This document shows positions 10,499-23,690 of a stretch of 64,000 bases of DNA, in pieces. The position numbers were made by a program, and so were the translations under genes. Numbering within the stretch: position 1 is the first letter of the stretch; each line of letters starts with the position of its first letter. Source of the stretch: Persicaria tinctoria (taxonomy: Eukaryota > Streptophyta > Magnoliopsida > Caryophyllales > Polygonaceae); NCBI GenBank assembly GCA_037127255.1, contig JBANSL010000016.1, positions 4,466,501-4,530,500 of the forward strand, written 5' to 3'. The notes below the pieces were generated by a model that was given only the letters and a program-made list of their open reading frames with translations, made no database searches and was not told where the DNA came from.

Positions 10499-13400
10499 AT
10501 GGCAGACGATCCGCCGCCGCCGATGTCTCCGGCCGCCGGCCCTTCCGCGCCGCCCTGCATCGTTAATGGCGGCGAGGCGAAAGACCCGAGAAAATGTGCT
10601 AGAAAGTAAGGATTTTTTTGCTTAATCGTGCTTTACTTGTCGCCGATGATTGTGGTCTCGCTGTTTTCCTGGGTTGAATTTTGGTTGACTGAGTTGAATC
10701 GATGTCCTTTTTTGTAGCTACCAACTGGAATTGTTCAAGAGGGCTTTGGAGGGGAACGTTATAGTGTACATGGAGACTGGGTGTGGCAAGACCCACATTG
10801 CGGTTTTGCTCATGTATGAAATGGGTCCTCTCATAAGGAAACCCGAGAAGAACATTTGTGTCTTTCTTGCTCCAACTGTCGCTCTTGTCCATCAGGTCCA
10901 TCTTTATTTTTTTAAAAAATAAATAAAATAAATTTCTCTATGTGCTTGCCTGCTTGGGATACAGCGATCTTGGGTTCTTAATTGTTTCTGTTTGTTTATT
11001 TTGTCCACAAATAAAATATGGGGCCTTTGCTAAATTGACTCATTTACTAGGCAGATTTGGGGAAACTAGCCTCTTATACATGTGGCATGCCATTTTTTAA
11101 GGGTTCGGTACGTCGGATTGTCGTATGTGACATGCTTCATATTTTCGCGAATGGTCGAAATAAATGGGCTATGTCTTTAGTGTGGTGACCACATGATTGC
11201 CTTGTTTGTTGATTGTTACTCAACTTATCCCTTCATTTATTGTGGGATGTTTGACGACGAAAAACAAAACTCATTTTAAGTGCTCTGTGGCTGATGTTGG
11301 GAATCTAAATCAGACTATTTAGGGTTGTCTTTCATCCCAATGAGTTGATGTACTAAAATAAGTACAGTAAGCTCTATTGACTTATCTTAAACAAAATTTA
11401 ACTGAAGGCCATAAAGTTGGTGGAAAGACAGGTGTAATTTATATTCTATTCATTCAAGTTAGAGAAAAGGGTAGTGAAGGAAATTGAATTGTAGAAGGTT
11501 TTCCATTCACATTGTTGTATGTTTTTTGCCCTGAACTAAGTATTGCTTGGACAGATGCATTATGAGCCTGTTTTTTGGGTGTTGATGCTGTTTTTCTGTG
11601 CTCAGAGTTTGATGTTTGTTGAAATTCAATGTTTATATCCATGCCCCACTGCATCTCCATAGTATCTTTTTATTCATATCTTTTGTTTTTTTATATGCAT
11701 CTTCTGCAGCAAGCTAAAGTCATTGAGGAGGATACTGATTTCAAGGTTGGGATCTTTTGTGGTGATGATAAGCATCACAGCAGCCACAAGAACTGGGAAA
11801 AAATACTTGAGCAATTTGAGGTTTGTCATACTGATCATGGCTTACAGTTGCTAGGGATTGCACCTGATTTCTCTTGGAGCCATTTATATGTAAATATATT
11901 GCAATATATCATATACGAAACAATTAAAATCCCAGCCTTCTGTCTGATCATAGTTTGTTGGTTTGGAGCGCAGGTTCTTGTTATGACACCTTTAATACTA
12001 TACCGTGGCTTATGTCATTGCTTCATCAAAATGGAGCTGATTGCCCTTTTGGTGTTTGATGAGTGTCACTATGCTCAAGTTGACAGCAACCATCCTTATG
12101 CAGCAATTATGAAGGTGAAGGGATGTGACCGCATGTTCCATTTCCTTATTTTGTACATTTGATTTCTATCACTGATCAAGATGAATGTCTTATGTAGGAG
12201 TTCTATAATGACAAAGTTGCAAGACTTCCTCGTATATTTGGCATGACAGCATCTCCGGTACTAGGAAAAGGTACAACAGCAACCCTTTGTGCTTTACACT
12301 TTGCATAATGCTTCTAGCTTAACTATCATAGCATGCTGATCCTGCTATTGTTAAGAGATTGATTTTCCAGGACAAAAGATGCTGCTTTGGATGTTTTGCA
12401 TGTTATATGTGTGTGTTCTTCTTACACGTAAAGTTGTGGCTTTGGATGTCTTTTGGGGATCATACTTGAACTTATGTTGTCTAAGTTTGAAGAACAAGAA
12501 AAGTTGTTATTCATATACTGTGTTTAATTTAACCAGTGAGATTAGAGCCAAAATCTACGTGTTATTTATGAGCAAAAAAATTCTGATTCGAATGCAGTAA
12601 ATGATTTCTGCTTAATCGCGGGACATACTGGGTTGTTGTTGTTATTTTTATTGAGCAGTTGTTGACCTCAAAGAACTTTATCTTTCAGCCACATATGTAA
12701 ATGAACACATGGTTAATATCTCTATTTTTATATGAAGTCAGCAGCAGTTCATACATATAAAACAATGACACTTGTAGATTTTTGTTTTTACCCTTTACTA
12801 TCTTGCCCTGTTATTTTTCAGGTGGTTCAGTTGATGGTCTTGAAGCTTTACTTCATGCGAAGGTATGTTAACAATTTTAAAATTGAGGTTTATGCCTCTG
12901 ATACTATGGTGGAACTAGATTAAGAACAAATGAGGTGGATGGGGTAAACATGACCTGATGAATAAATAAAATTTTGGCTTAGAATCTGCATATTATCTTC
13001 CGAAAGTAGTAGAAACACTGAGAAGGACAAGGAGTACTTATCATTACATAGGCATGCATTGAACAATGCCTGGACAAGTTATTATTATTTTTGTTTAATC
13101 GAAAGCGATGCTGGAGCATGGAACTGTTCCTTCACTTAACATAGGGATCTATTATGAGTAAACAGTTTGATATTTATTCAGAAAAACTATATTTGAAGGC
13201 ATTTCCAAGTGTAACACTATTGAAAATCAATGTTGCAGTAAATGGCTTTGTTTTTCTCAGTGAAGTGATTGTTCCATGTCGTGATGTTTGTTATACATCT
13301 TGAGATTATGATCTCAGCGTTCATAAACAATTTACAGGCATTATGTTTAGAATATAAATTTTCTGCATCTGCTTTGCAGGTTTGTTCTGTCAAAGACAAG

Positions 13401-16400
13401 GAAGAATTGGAGAAGTATGTTTCATCTCCTGTCATGAAGGTGTTTTACTACTTTCCAAATAAAGGACAATCATCAAATGAAACCTTTTTAGGGAAGCTAA
13501 AAGAGATAAAACAGCAGGTAGTATTATGACTCTTATCATTTGGCCTTTGATTGAGCTTGAGGACTGCTTGTTCTATCTTCTGTTTGTTGATGCATATGAA
13601 ACAGTGTATGTCGGTGCTGCATCGGAGAACAGGTGACCATAATAGTGTGCGGAGGATAAAGAAACTGCTCAATAAATTGCATGATGATATGGAACTTTGT
13701 CTAGGAGCACTTGGCATATGTGGAGTATTGCAAGTAAGTTTTAGAGCTTTCAACACTAGGAGACTTTAAAATTCCTTTTTTAAATCATGTGCAGTGGTTT
13801 AGAATTTCCCTTTGGGTAACTCCTGCTATGATATTTTTTTGGCTATCTACATTGATAGAGGAGGTAGTTTCCACTGTTCTTCTATTTTCATATGAAGCTC
13901 TACCTATATCTGTATCTCTCTTTTCCTATGTATTGCCATTTATTTTGTACTATGAATTGTATCATACCATTTTGTGATCATTGAAAGGGGCTATTTGATT
14001 TAGTGAAATGCATTTGAATTCTATGGCTCTCATTTGCATTATAGAGTTCCTTTGCCAAAATTTTGAAATATAGATCTTTTCTTTTCTAGCAGTCTTTCTT
14101 CAGATTTTAAGGTAGATAATGTGTGGATATGATGTCTTAGTTCCTTTTGTTGCTTATTTACGTCTTAGTCTACCATTTTCTTCAGCTTTTGAGAGCAACA
14201 ATTTGTAATTTTGTACTCAATCCCATACATGAATACTTTCGTTGAACTCCCAAGAGATACTGCAATCCCTCTTGTTGATTATTTATGTCTTATTCTTCCC
14301 TTGCTTTCTGCTATATTTTTTTGGTCAAAGGCTAGTCGTATCCTTTTGAATGGTGATCGTGGTGAGCGAAATGAGTTGATTGGCGAAAATGAGAACTCAA
14401 CAGATGATGGCATATGCGACGAGTCTCTCAACCAGATCACATCAGTTTGCAGCTCTTACTGTGAGAGAGGTATTACAGTTGACGAACTTGTGTTTTTTTT
14501 TTTTTTGGGTTCAAACATCTGGTTATATTTTGTGCAAGATAGTCTTTCTAGAACTAAATTTCTTATTCACTAACAGTAGTTGGTTGATTCACTCTGTTGT
14601 TTGTCAAACTTTTGAATTTTCTGCTTTCCTGCCAACTAATTTTTTGGTTCTTGTTCATTGTTGTTATAGATGGTGCTGGGATTGATCTGTCTAGGATGAA
14701 GGTGTTGGAGGAGCCATTTTTCTCACAAAAAGTTTTGCGCCTTATTCAAATACTTTCCACCTTTAGGTATGTGTTTTCATATTTGAATGCATTGTCTGAT
14801 ATTCTTATTGCAAACTTAGGTTTGGGATCAGGTCTTGTTGATGGGTACAGTTGGGTTTGTTAGATGGAAAGGGCTAACCCTATTTCTGAATATATTATTT
14901 TACACTTCCAAAAGAGTGGAAATGTTAAGGATCCTGTTGTTTATTTGACATCTTTGTTTGCTGATTCAGAAAATGGTATTAGACCTGTATAAATTATTAA
15001 CTTGTTTACTCCCTCCGATCTATATTAATTGATGTTTTAGAGAAATGCACAAGGATTAAGAAATGTCACTTCCCCCTTTAAATACCCCATAAAATAATTT
15101 TTACCCCCCATCACATTTATTATGCACAAATGTAATTGGTTAAAGAAAAAAAAGTACAAATTATATTGATACTAGTACAAAAGTAAAAAAGGTGTAATTA
15201 TTATTCTAAAACATCAAATATTGTTGATCAAATTTCATCTCCTAAAGCATCAAATAATATAGATCGGAGGGAGACTTTTTATTTATTTATAATTTCGTAC
15301 TTAGTGTATCATCCTAAAAAAATGTGCATGATAGTGGAAGTCATTTAAAAGCAAATGGAGGGAGGAGTACTTGTTATTCCCTTGATACTTCTTTCTTTCC
15401 TCTAAATGTCATGTCATTGCTTTTTGTGACCTGTGCTTTCATCCACTCGTATAAAGTGGAGGAAAAGAAGTGTGGGTTGCTTTTTCAAATGAACTAAAAT
15501 TGATACTAGTTTTCATTATATTTCAGGTCAAGGAATGATATGAAATGCATAATATTTGTGAATCGGATTATTGTTGCAAGATCCTTGTGTCGCATACTCC
15601 AGCAGCTCAAGATCTTAGCATCTTGGAAATGTGGCTATCTTGTCGGTATCCACTCTCGTGTGAAGAGAATGTCACGGAGAACAATGAACGATATTCTTGA
15701 CCAGTTCCGTTCAGGGGAGGTAATGCCCTACACTACAACAAAATACAGAGTATTACTATGATTCATATTTTTATTACGAAAAAATAACTGTTATGGAAAT
15801 CAATGGAATTGAGGATCTTACATGTTAGGTTGATTGTTGGGAAAATAGTTAAAATGGTATGCTGTTTTCCTTCTTCACCTCAAAATAGTACACAGTTTCT
15901 TGAAGACAGTGAATTGAAATCTTTAAATTATTCACTTTATCTGATGACTAAATCAAAACATGCTTCTTGTTAGCGTGCAAATGTGTATTTTAAAAACATT
16001 TTTGGGATCCATTGGTTGATTAGCACACCACCTCCCCCATGTCTATAAACTTTCACAAAAGTCGAGACAATTTTATTGGTTCATTTTTGTTGATTTTATT
16101 TTCTTTTTTGTTATAAATAAATTTGATGTGAAGGTTGAGTAAAAATGCATATTTAGCTAATGGAGCAAAATACCAAAAAGTGATGTTTATTTTTACACAT
16201 CTTGTGCAAATATGTATATTTTACCCAGAGCCATTGTGGATGGTCTTATTGTTTTTCAGCTGAATTTACTGGTAGCTACTAAAGTGGCTGAAGAAGGACT
16301 GGATATTCAAACATGCTGTCTTGTGATAAGGTTTGATATTCCGGAGACTGTAGCCAGCTTCATACAGTCTAGAGGTCGTGCACGCATGTTTCAATCTGAA

Positions 16401-19400
16401 TATGTACTTTTAGTCAATAGGTACGGTCCCCTTTCTCTTAGTATACACTTTAACCTTATCTTCTTCCTCTATAGATAACCAATCAAGGTTCTTCTTGCTT
16501 TCATTGCAGTGAAAATGAGAAAGAAGTAAATGCTCTAGAGAAGTTCAAAAAGGAAGAGGAGGAAATGAATTTGCATATCGTTAGCCGAACACCTAGTCAA
16601 ATAGTTGCCAATTTTGAGGTGGACGTGTATAGGGTTGAATCAACCGGTGCTAGTATTAGTTTGCAATCCAGTGTTATGTTGCTTCATCATTATTGCTCGA
16701 AACTCCCACGAGATGAGTATGTGTTCTTTTTACACTTTATTCATTTACCTTTTTTGCAAAGTTCTGTTTTCATTTTCTCAGGATGCTCAAAGAATTTGAC
16801 GGCAGACTGTACATACATGTGTAACTTTGCAGATTTTTTGATCCTCATCCACAGTTCTTTTATATCAATGATGTAGAAGGGATGTTATGCCACATTATCC
16901 TTCCTGCTAATGCTCCGATCCATCAAATTGTGAGCACGTCTCAATCTTCAATGGAAGCAGCCAAGAAAGATGCTTGTCTGAGAGCATGCAAACAATTGCA
17001 TGAAATGGGGGCCTTAACTGACTATTTGTTGCCAGATGAGGAAAACTACAAGGATGAATGCGTATCAGACATGTCTGATTCTGATAGTGAGGGTAAGCTG
17101 CTAAATATTGTACTAGTTGGGTACTTCTCAAACTAAAACTGAGTGATCAATTTATATGCAGATGGTGCCTTGAGAGGAGAACTGCATGAGATGATAGTTC
17201 CTGCTATTCTAAAGGAATCTTGGTTGAACATGGAGAAACCTGTGTGTCTCAACTCTTACTTCATAAGTTTCACTCCTGAGCCACTAGATAGGGAATACAA
17301 AGAGTTTGGGTTTTTCCTTAAAGCGCCTCTACCAAGTGAGGCAGAAAGAATGGGACTCGATCTTCATTTGTCTCATGGTAGATCTGTGATGACTCAACTA
17401 GTTCCCTCTGGGGTTGTTGAGTTCAATGAAGAAGAGGTACAGAAATGTTGTGTAGACAAAAAAGAAGGAAATATAGACTTGCAAGACTCTTAGTTGTACT
17501 TTCCTTTCAATAAGAATTGTAATTTGTATATTCTGGTTCTTTGTTGTACAGATTTCGCTGGCACAGAAATTTCAAGAAATGTTCCTCAAGGTCATTCTCG
17601 ATCGTTCAGAATTTGCGGCTAACACTGTTCCTCTGGGAAACAACATAAGTTGTGAATCAAGATCATCTACCTTCTACCTTTTGCTTCCTGTCATTCCACA
17701 TGACCATCTAGGCACAATGACCGTGGATTGGAAAGTCATTAAGAAATGCCTATCATCCCCAGTTTTTAAAGTTTCATCAGAAGTAACAGATCATCAAAAT
17801 ACTCCAGGTGGCAGCTTGAAACTAGTTGATGGACCGGCAAGCATAAACAATCTTTTGAATAGTCTAGTGTATGTTGTTCACAAGAAGACATTCTTTTTTG
17901 TTTCTGAGCTCATACCTGAGAAGAATGCTTACAGCTCTTACAATGCTCAATCTAGCCATGCAGAATACTTGTTCAACACGTAAGTACACCTTTCGATTTT
18001 GGAATCACGTCATTGCTTTGTTCTTCTGCACCTTAGATAGCATTTATTTTCCATTTTTCTAAATCCACTTTTACTTGTAATCTTTTTGTCATTTCTTTCT
18101 TGTATAATAAGGTGGCTCATGTGAAACGTTTGTCCTGAATCTGGATACTATTTAGCTTGTAGCAGTTTTCAGTGAAATAAAAATGACTTTGCTGTTTTTC
18201 TAAGATGAATTAAGCACATTTATCATGATCATGAGGTACTATAACATGATAGTTTTCATCAATTTTCTCTTTTGGTGACCTTTACATGTTATATTTAATA
18301 GGCATAAGATTCAGCTGTCTTATCCTCAGCAGCCCCTATTGCGAGCGAAGCAGCTTTTCACCTTGCGCAATTTGCTGCATGATCGAAAGCAAGGAAATTT
18401 AGGTATGATCATTCTTCCTATAAAAGAAAAGTTATTGAATATTCATCTTTACATGTTTTCAGGCTGTCGGACTGTGGAAGAATAATGTGGTACCTACAAA
18501 AAAGTAGAATTCGATTGAATTTAAACATTTTGCTTGATAAATGGTGCTGATGCTGTATGAGTTGGTCATAGTGAAAAAGATAGATCTTGCAAAGCACAGA
18601 AACATCGAATTTTTGCAAAAGTGCATAAAATAATTCATACATGTTAGCATTTTGTTTTCTTTTTTATTGTTTCTGTAACACTGGTAAAGCTCCTTAGTAT
18701 TCTTCAAATACCTTTGTTGTTCATCAAGTACAGTTCTGCAAATTTCCTGTCAAGAGTAGCTACAAATGAAGCAGTATTACCTTGTGATAAAAAAAAAGGG
18801 GGGCTTCAGCCTTTAATATGAGCATTCAAATTGCCCTTGTGCTCTCTCGTGCACTTGTAATCACCTGATATTGTTTCAATATAATTGAGGGATTACCCCC
18901 ACAAAAAAAAAATCAAATTGCAGAAATACTTTTGTTCTATAGAGAGATTATTTGCAGTAGTGATTTGGCAAGATTTGCATGTGCAAGATATACGGGGTAG
19001 ATGTTGTTGATATAATTGTTAAATAGTTAAGGTATATTTAATTAATAGTTGATCAATTTTTGTTAACCAGAAGTTCGGGAACTGGAGGAGCACTTCTTTG
19101 AACTTCCACCAGAGCTTTGTCAGCTGAAGATTGTAGGGTTCTCTAAGGATATTGGAAGTTCAATCTCTCTGTTACCTTCTCTCATGCATCGCCTTGAAAA
19201 CTTACTAGTGGCAATTGAACTGAAGAATAGAATGTCTTCTGCATTTCCTGAGGGAGCACTGGTTACTGCTGAACGAGTAAGTTGGTTTATCTTTTAGTGC
19301 TGTTTTCACTTTTCATTATTAACGTTACAAAAGTGCAATTTAATCTTCTCCATGTATGTGATAGGTTTGGCTAGCTTGGTTTTGGGATGTCAATATTTAA

Positions 19401-22275
19401 GGAAACAAATCATTTTCTCTGATTTCAAAGTTGATAGAATTAGTTATTACTGGCAGGTTCTTGAAGCGCTCACAACTGAGAAATGCAGCGAGCGATTTTC
19501 TCTTGAGAGACTGGAAATACTTGGTGATGCTTTCCTCAAATTTGCAGTGGGAAGACACCTATTTCTTAAACATGAAACCATTGACGAGGGTCAGCTAACT
19601 CGGAGACGTTCCAGGATAGTAAATAATTCAAACCTGTACAAGATAGCAATCAAGAATGTGTTGCAGGTAAAAAGTAGATGTTAGAATTACGTTAATCTTC
19701 TTGAGTGGCAGTTTTTCCTGGGTTTCTTGATAGACTGTCCTGGCAATCTGGCTCACAACTATATGAGTAAAATTTTCAAAATCAACCTAGTCAAGATCAT
19801 AAAATGAGCATTTTCGCAATTATCTGCACTTTCTGCTATTATTTATTGCAAGTTGGCTTGTTTTCTGTTTCTTGTTAGATCTTGATTCAAACTTCAGAAA
19901 AGTGTTTCCAGACAAATTTATGTCATAAACAGGAACTAATCAATCAACTCCCAAAGGTCCTTAAAAAATATCTTTAGTCTATAAGATAGCAGTTTTGCAT
20001 TAGTGAACCTTTTGTCTAATCCATTGTCATTTTGTGTACAGTCCATCTTTTAGTGGATACTAACTGCATTCCATTATTTTAGGTTTACATACGTGATGAA
20101 GAATTTGATCCAGACCAGTTTTTTGCCTTTGGTCGTCCATGTTCTAACGTTTGTACCGAGGAAATGGAACAATCTATTCATCCCTTGCCCGAGCTTAGCT
20201 CTTCCAAGAATAAAAATGCTTGGACACGGAAGTGCAGCAAGAGGCATCAATTTTTATACAAGAAAACAATGGCTGATGTGGTTGAAGCACTTATTGGAGC
20301 TTTCATCATTGACAGTGGCTTCAAAGCCGCAGCTGCATTCCTTGGATGGATAGGCATAAAGGTGGATTTTGAAGTTTCAAAAGTCCACCAAGCTGGAGTA
20401 GCAAGTGCCAGCTTCATGTGTCTTTCACCCCGGGTAGATATTCCGTCCCTCGAAGAAAATATACTCAAGCACAAGTTCCATCACAAGGGTCTGCTTCTTC
20501 AGGCGTTTGTACACCCCTCGTACAATCGGCACAATGGAGGATGCTATCAGGTACTGTCTCGTAGAATGTTCTCTGTGCTTCATCTCATATAATGGCTAAA
20601 ATGCCATACCTGCTCAAGTCCTAACTGTTCTGAGTTTTGCGCCAGAGATTGGAGTTCCTCGGTGATGCAGTTTTGGACTACTTAATCACGTCATACTTGT
20701 ATTCTGGTTACCCAAACCTGAAACCTGGCCAGTTGACAGACTTGAGATCAGCTCTCGTGAACAATGCATCCTTCGCCAAAATTTCCATCAATCACGGTTT
20801 CTATAAAAACCTAATCTTTGATAACCAAAACCTGCGCGAGGCTATTGATACGTATGCAAAGCATCTCGGAATGTCATCTTCTGGCAGTAGTCTGCTTGAG
20901 GAGCCTAAGTGTCCTAAGGTCCTTTTCCGCTACTCCGTATCTATGTTAGTATTGCTCCTAACAGATTGCCAAAGTCTTAACTGTGGTTTTTCGTTACCTT
21001 GTTGAATCAGGTCCTGGGCGACTTAGTGGAATCTTGCTTTGGTGCCATACTTCTCGACACGGGGTTCAATCTGAAACTTGTGTGGAAAAAGATGCTTTAT
21101 TTTTTGAATCCTGCCATGATATCTTCCAGTCTGCAAATTAGTCCTCTTAGAGAACTGAGAGAACTCTGCCAGTATTATCAGTGGGATCTGCAGTTTATTT
21201 CCTTGCGGAAGAACAAACGCACCATCATCGAGGCAAAAGTGAAAGCTGAAGTACAGGGTATATCGTGCTGTTGGTCTACTACTGCCACATTTAGCAATGG
21301 AAAGGTTGCTACGAGAATGGCTTCACAGAAACTCTTTACAATTTTGACGGTACAACATCCTCCCGCCCTGTCATATTTACATATTTCCTTTTGCTGAAAT
21401 GGGAGTCTTATTCTTGTCGTAATTTGTGACTGCCTTGTTATTGAAGAGAGTTTATTCTGATCACTGAAAATTTGCAGGCTGAAGGTTATAGAGTTAAATC
21501 TAAATCTCTAGAGGAGATCTTGGGAGAAAGTCGTAGAGGTGATCCTGTGCTGATAGGCTATGATGAGGATCCAGTATACATAGAGTATCCTGATGCTCAT
21601 AGCTCTGAAGACTCGTGCTTGGAGGGTCCTTCTAGCAGTGAAAGAACAGCCCCTCATGTCCAAACACACCCACGGGAGGCACATTTGAACAAGTCAAAAG
21701 GAACGAAGAAGCTAACATCGTCGCCAGATGAGCATAGGAAACGACCTAGACATCTTGTGCGCGATGGGAAAAGTCCCGAATTGAAGAAATCTGGTACTAT
21801 TCTTGCAAGTTGTGCGCGTTTGAACTAAAATCCCTGCTATGCATTCTTAGTATTTCGTGTTTTTGTTGTTGTTGTTGCAAATATAATAGGTGGATCACCA
21901 CATCAACGAACTGCAAAGTCCCGGTTGCATGAGATCTGCACGGCAAACTGTTGGAAGCCTCCGGTCTTCGAGCCCTGCAACGAGCAAGGGCCAAGCCACC
22001 TGAGAGTGTAAGTCTTCAGATCACGGTCAATTGCATCAAGCTTTCATGCCCAGTACTCTTGTCACGCCGTCTTTTCTAGTGTATATAGCTCGTGATCGGG
22101 TGCCATTTTGTGTTGCAGATTCACCTACAAGGTGGTTGTGGAAATCGACGAGATTGATATGGAGCTGGAGTGCCAAGGGGAGTCTCGGTCAACGAAGAAA
22201 TCTGCAGCGGAGCACGCAGCAGAGGGGGCGCTCTGGTTCTTAAAGAAGGAAGGATACATAACCGACTCCGACTAG
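10499..22275 (+). CDS. DCL4: Dicer-like 4 (DCL4), complete, 25 exons
   Basis: DCL4 cuts long dsRNA into 21-nt siRNAs for antiviral silencing and the tasiRNA pathway. Exons: 10499-10605, 10718-10895, 11710-11820, 11974-12114, 12198-12270, 12822-12862, 13380-13517, 13605-13733, 14331-14469, 14670-14766, 15527-15719, 16260-16420, 16510-16716, 16833-17092, 17162-17436, 17552-17979, 18302-18402, 19071-19276, 19457-19666, 20083-20550, 20646-20918, 21011-21349, 21478-21793, 21890-22007, 22119-22275. All phases close: about 1621 aa. Domains: DExH helicase (TGCGKT at about 56-61; DECH box; FGMTAS), helicase C ([23 protein letters not shown]), dsRNA-binding fold DUF283 (PSSxEAAKKDA-like segment), PAZ, RNase IIIa ([12 protein letters not shown]), RNase IIIb ([12 protein letters not shown]) and C-terminal ds[20 protein letters not shown] and [11 protein letters not shown] match DCL4, not DCL2. 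The N-terminus is shorter than in Arabidopsis, and the small exon 6 looks a few residues short. Confidence 0.95.
15009..15273. mobile_element. Stowaway-like MITE in DCL4 intron 10
   Basis: Inverted termini CTCCCTCCGATCTATATTA (left) and the complementary end AATATAGATCGGAGGGAG (right) bound a 265-bp AT-rich segment with an internal mirrored ATTGATGTTTTAGAG / TAAAGCATCAAAT block. The left flank is TA; the right flank reads AC instead of TA, so one copy of the target duplication has mutated. The CTCCCTCCG terminus is the hallmark of plant Tc1/mariner-type MITEs. It lies inside an intron and does not touch an exon. Confidence 0.85.
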
Positions 22276-22892
22276 ATTGTCTGTGTCCATGGAGATCTGT
22301 TGAAGATGGCACAACCTGGTGAATGTGGTTGTGGTTGAATAATACCTGGTTAGCTTTCAAGAATGTAAAAGAAACCTGGTTAATGAACTAGTTGTCTTTA
22401 GGCTGTGTGAATATGAAACAAATAAGATGCTCTTCTAAAATTACATCATGTAATTTTTTGAAGAGACAAAACTACAAAGTATGAATGTATAATCTATGTT
22501 TGGCAAATAGTGTTATATAATAGATATGGTTGTTTATAAACTAGTTGGAGTTGAAAATGGAGTTTTGATCAATGAATCAAATTAGCTGAAATTGTTCCGA
22601 TGGTTTTTGCTCAGGGACACAAATAAATTTAACTACGATGGGGATTTTTTGTGTTGAACATACTCATAATCTAGGGAGTCATATAGGGTTCCGAGTAGAT
22701 CGGGATTCGGATTAATCGGGTGATGGGTCATTTCGGATCGAGTCAAATTGAGTTTGCCTCGGATTCGGGTCGACCCAATGGGTTAAAAACTCGAATGTAT
22801 TAACGATTTTCTTAAAGAATATTAACATCTTATTAAAATTAAATTTAAAAATCAATATATTAAATTAAACTATATAATAATAATATTATTAA

Positions 22893-23092
22893 GGGTGTGT
22901 TTGGATTCCAAAATGCATTAATTGTAATGCGTTTTTTATACCTCGGTTTATGTGCATTTTTGGTTGCATAATTTAAAAAATGGCAAAAATCGAGGTAAAA
23001 TATATGATTTAAATCGTGTAATCAAACATGCACATAAACCGAGATAAAAATAATGCATTATAATTAATGCATTTTGGAATCCAAACACACCC
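22893..23092. mobile_element. Tourist-like MITE, 200 bp, TAA target duplication
   Basis: The termini GGGTGTGTTTGGATTCC and GGAATCCAAACACACCC are perfect inverted repeats that extend into AAATGCATTAATT / AATTAATGCATTT. TAA flanks both ends (22890-22892 and 23093-23095). Internal CCTCGGTTTATGTGCAT is mirrored by ATGCACATAAACCGAG, so the element can fold into one long hairpin. Size, TAA duplication and GGGTGTGTTTGG ends fit PIF/Harbinger-type Tourist MITEs. Few differences between the arms suggest a young insertion. Confidence 0.9.
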
Positions 23093-23564
23093 TAAATATA
23101 TAAGAAGTAAATATTATCACAATAATAAAATTATATAAATATTTTAAACATAGAAAATATCGTATTTATACAAATAAGTGTTTCAAATATATTATAACTA
23201 TTAAATAGATACATTATTTTACTCATGACTGACGATAACAAACACAAATGCATGACTAATGTGTGTTGGGCATATGTGTTGCTTGGTGACGTCTACATAT
23301 CAATGATTCATTGGATCGACCTTGACACAACGAGTCATTGGTCGGGTGTTAACCTTCAATTTTCAGAGTCATTTGGGTTCGATTTGTTTTCGGATCTTGA
23401 GTCTAAAGCAATAGATTCAAATCCATGAATTACCAGGAGTTTTGGTCGGATCCGGGGGTGGAATTCAGTTGGGTTGGGAGGTGGCCATGACTCCCCCGAC
23501 GGAAAAATATACGATAGTATCGAGTAAAGCGATGCCTGGGCTAGAATCGGGTGTTTATCGATAC

Positions 23565-23690
23565 TATCACAAATAACATAGAAGACTTTCGAATGTATAC
23601 AATCACAAATAATATAGAAGACTTTCTAATGTTTATCGATACTATCACAAATAATATATAAGACTTTCTAATGTATACAATTTATTGCTT
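23565..23690. repeat. Short imperfect tandem repeat (three copies)
   Basis: The phrase ATCACAAATAA(C/T)ATA(G/T)AAGACTTTC(G/T)AATGT occurs three times between about 23569 and 23680, with alternating linkers (GTATACA and TTATCGATACT). It is AT-rich and non-coding. Confidence 0.75.

Noticed and set aside
15730..15760. CACTACAACAAAATAC in a DCL4 intron, similar to a CACTA terminus
   Set aside because: There is no right terminus in the intron and no second subterminal repeat. Short matches like this are common.
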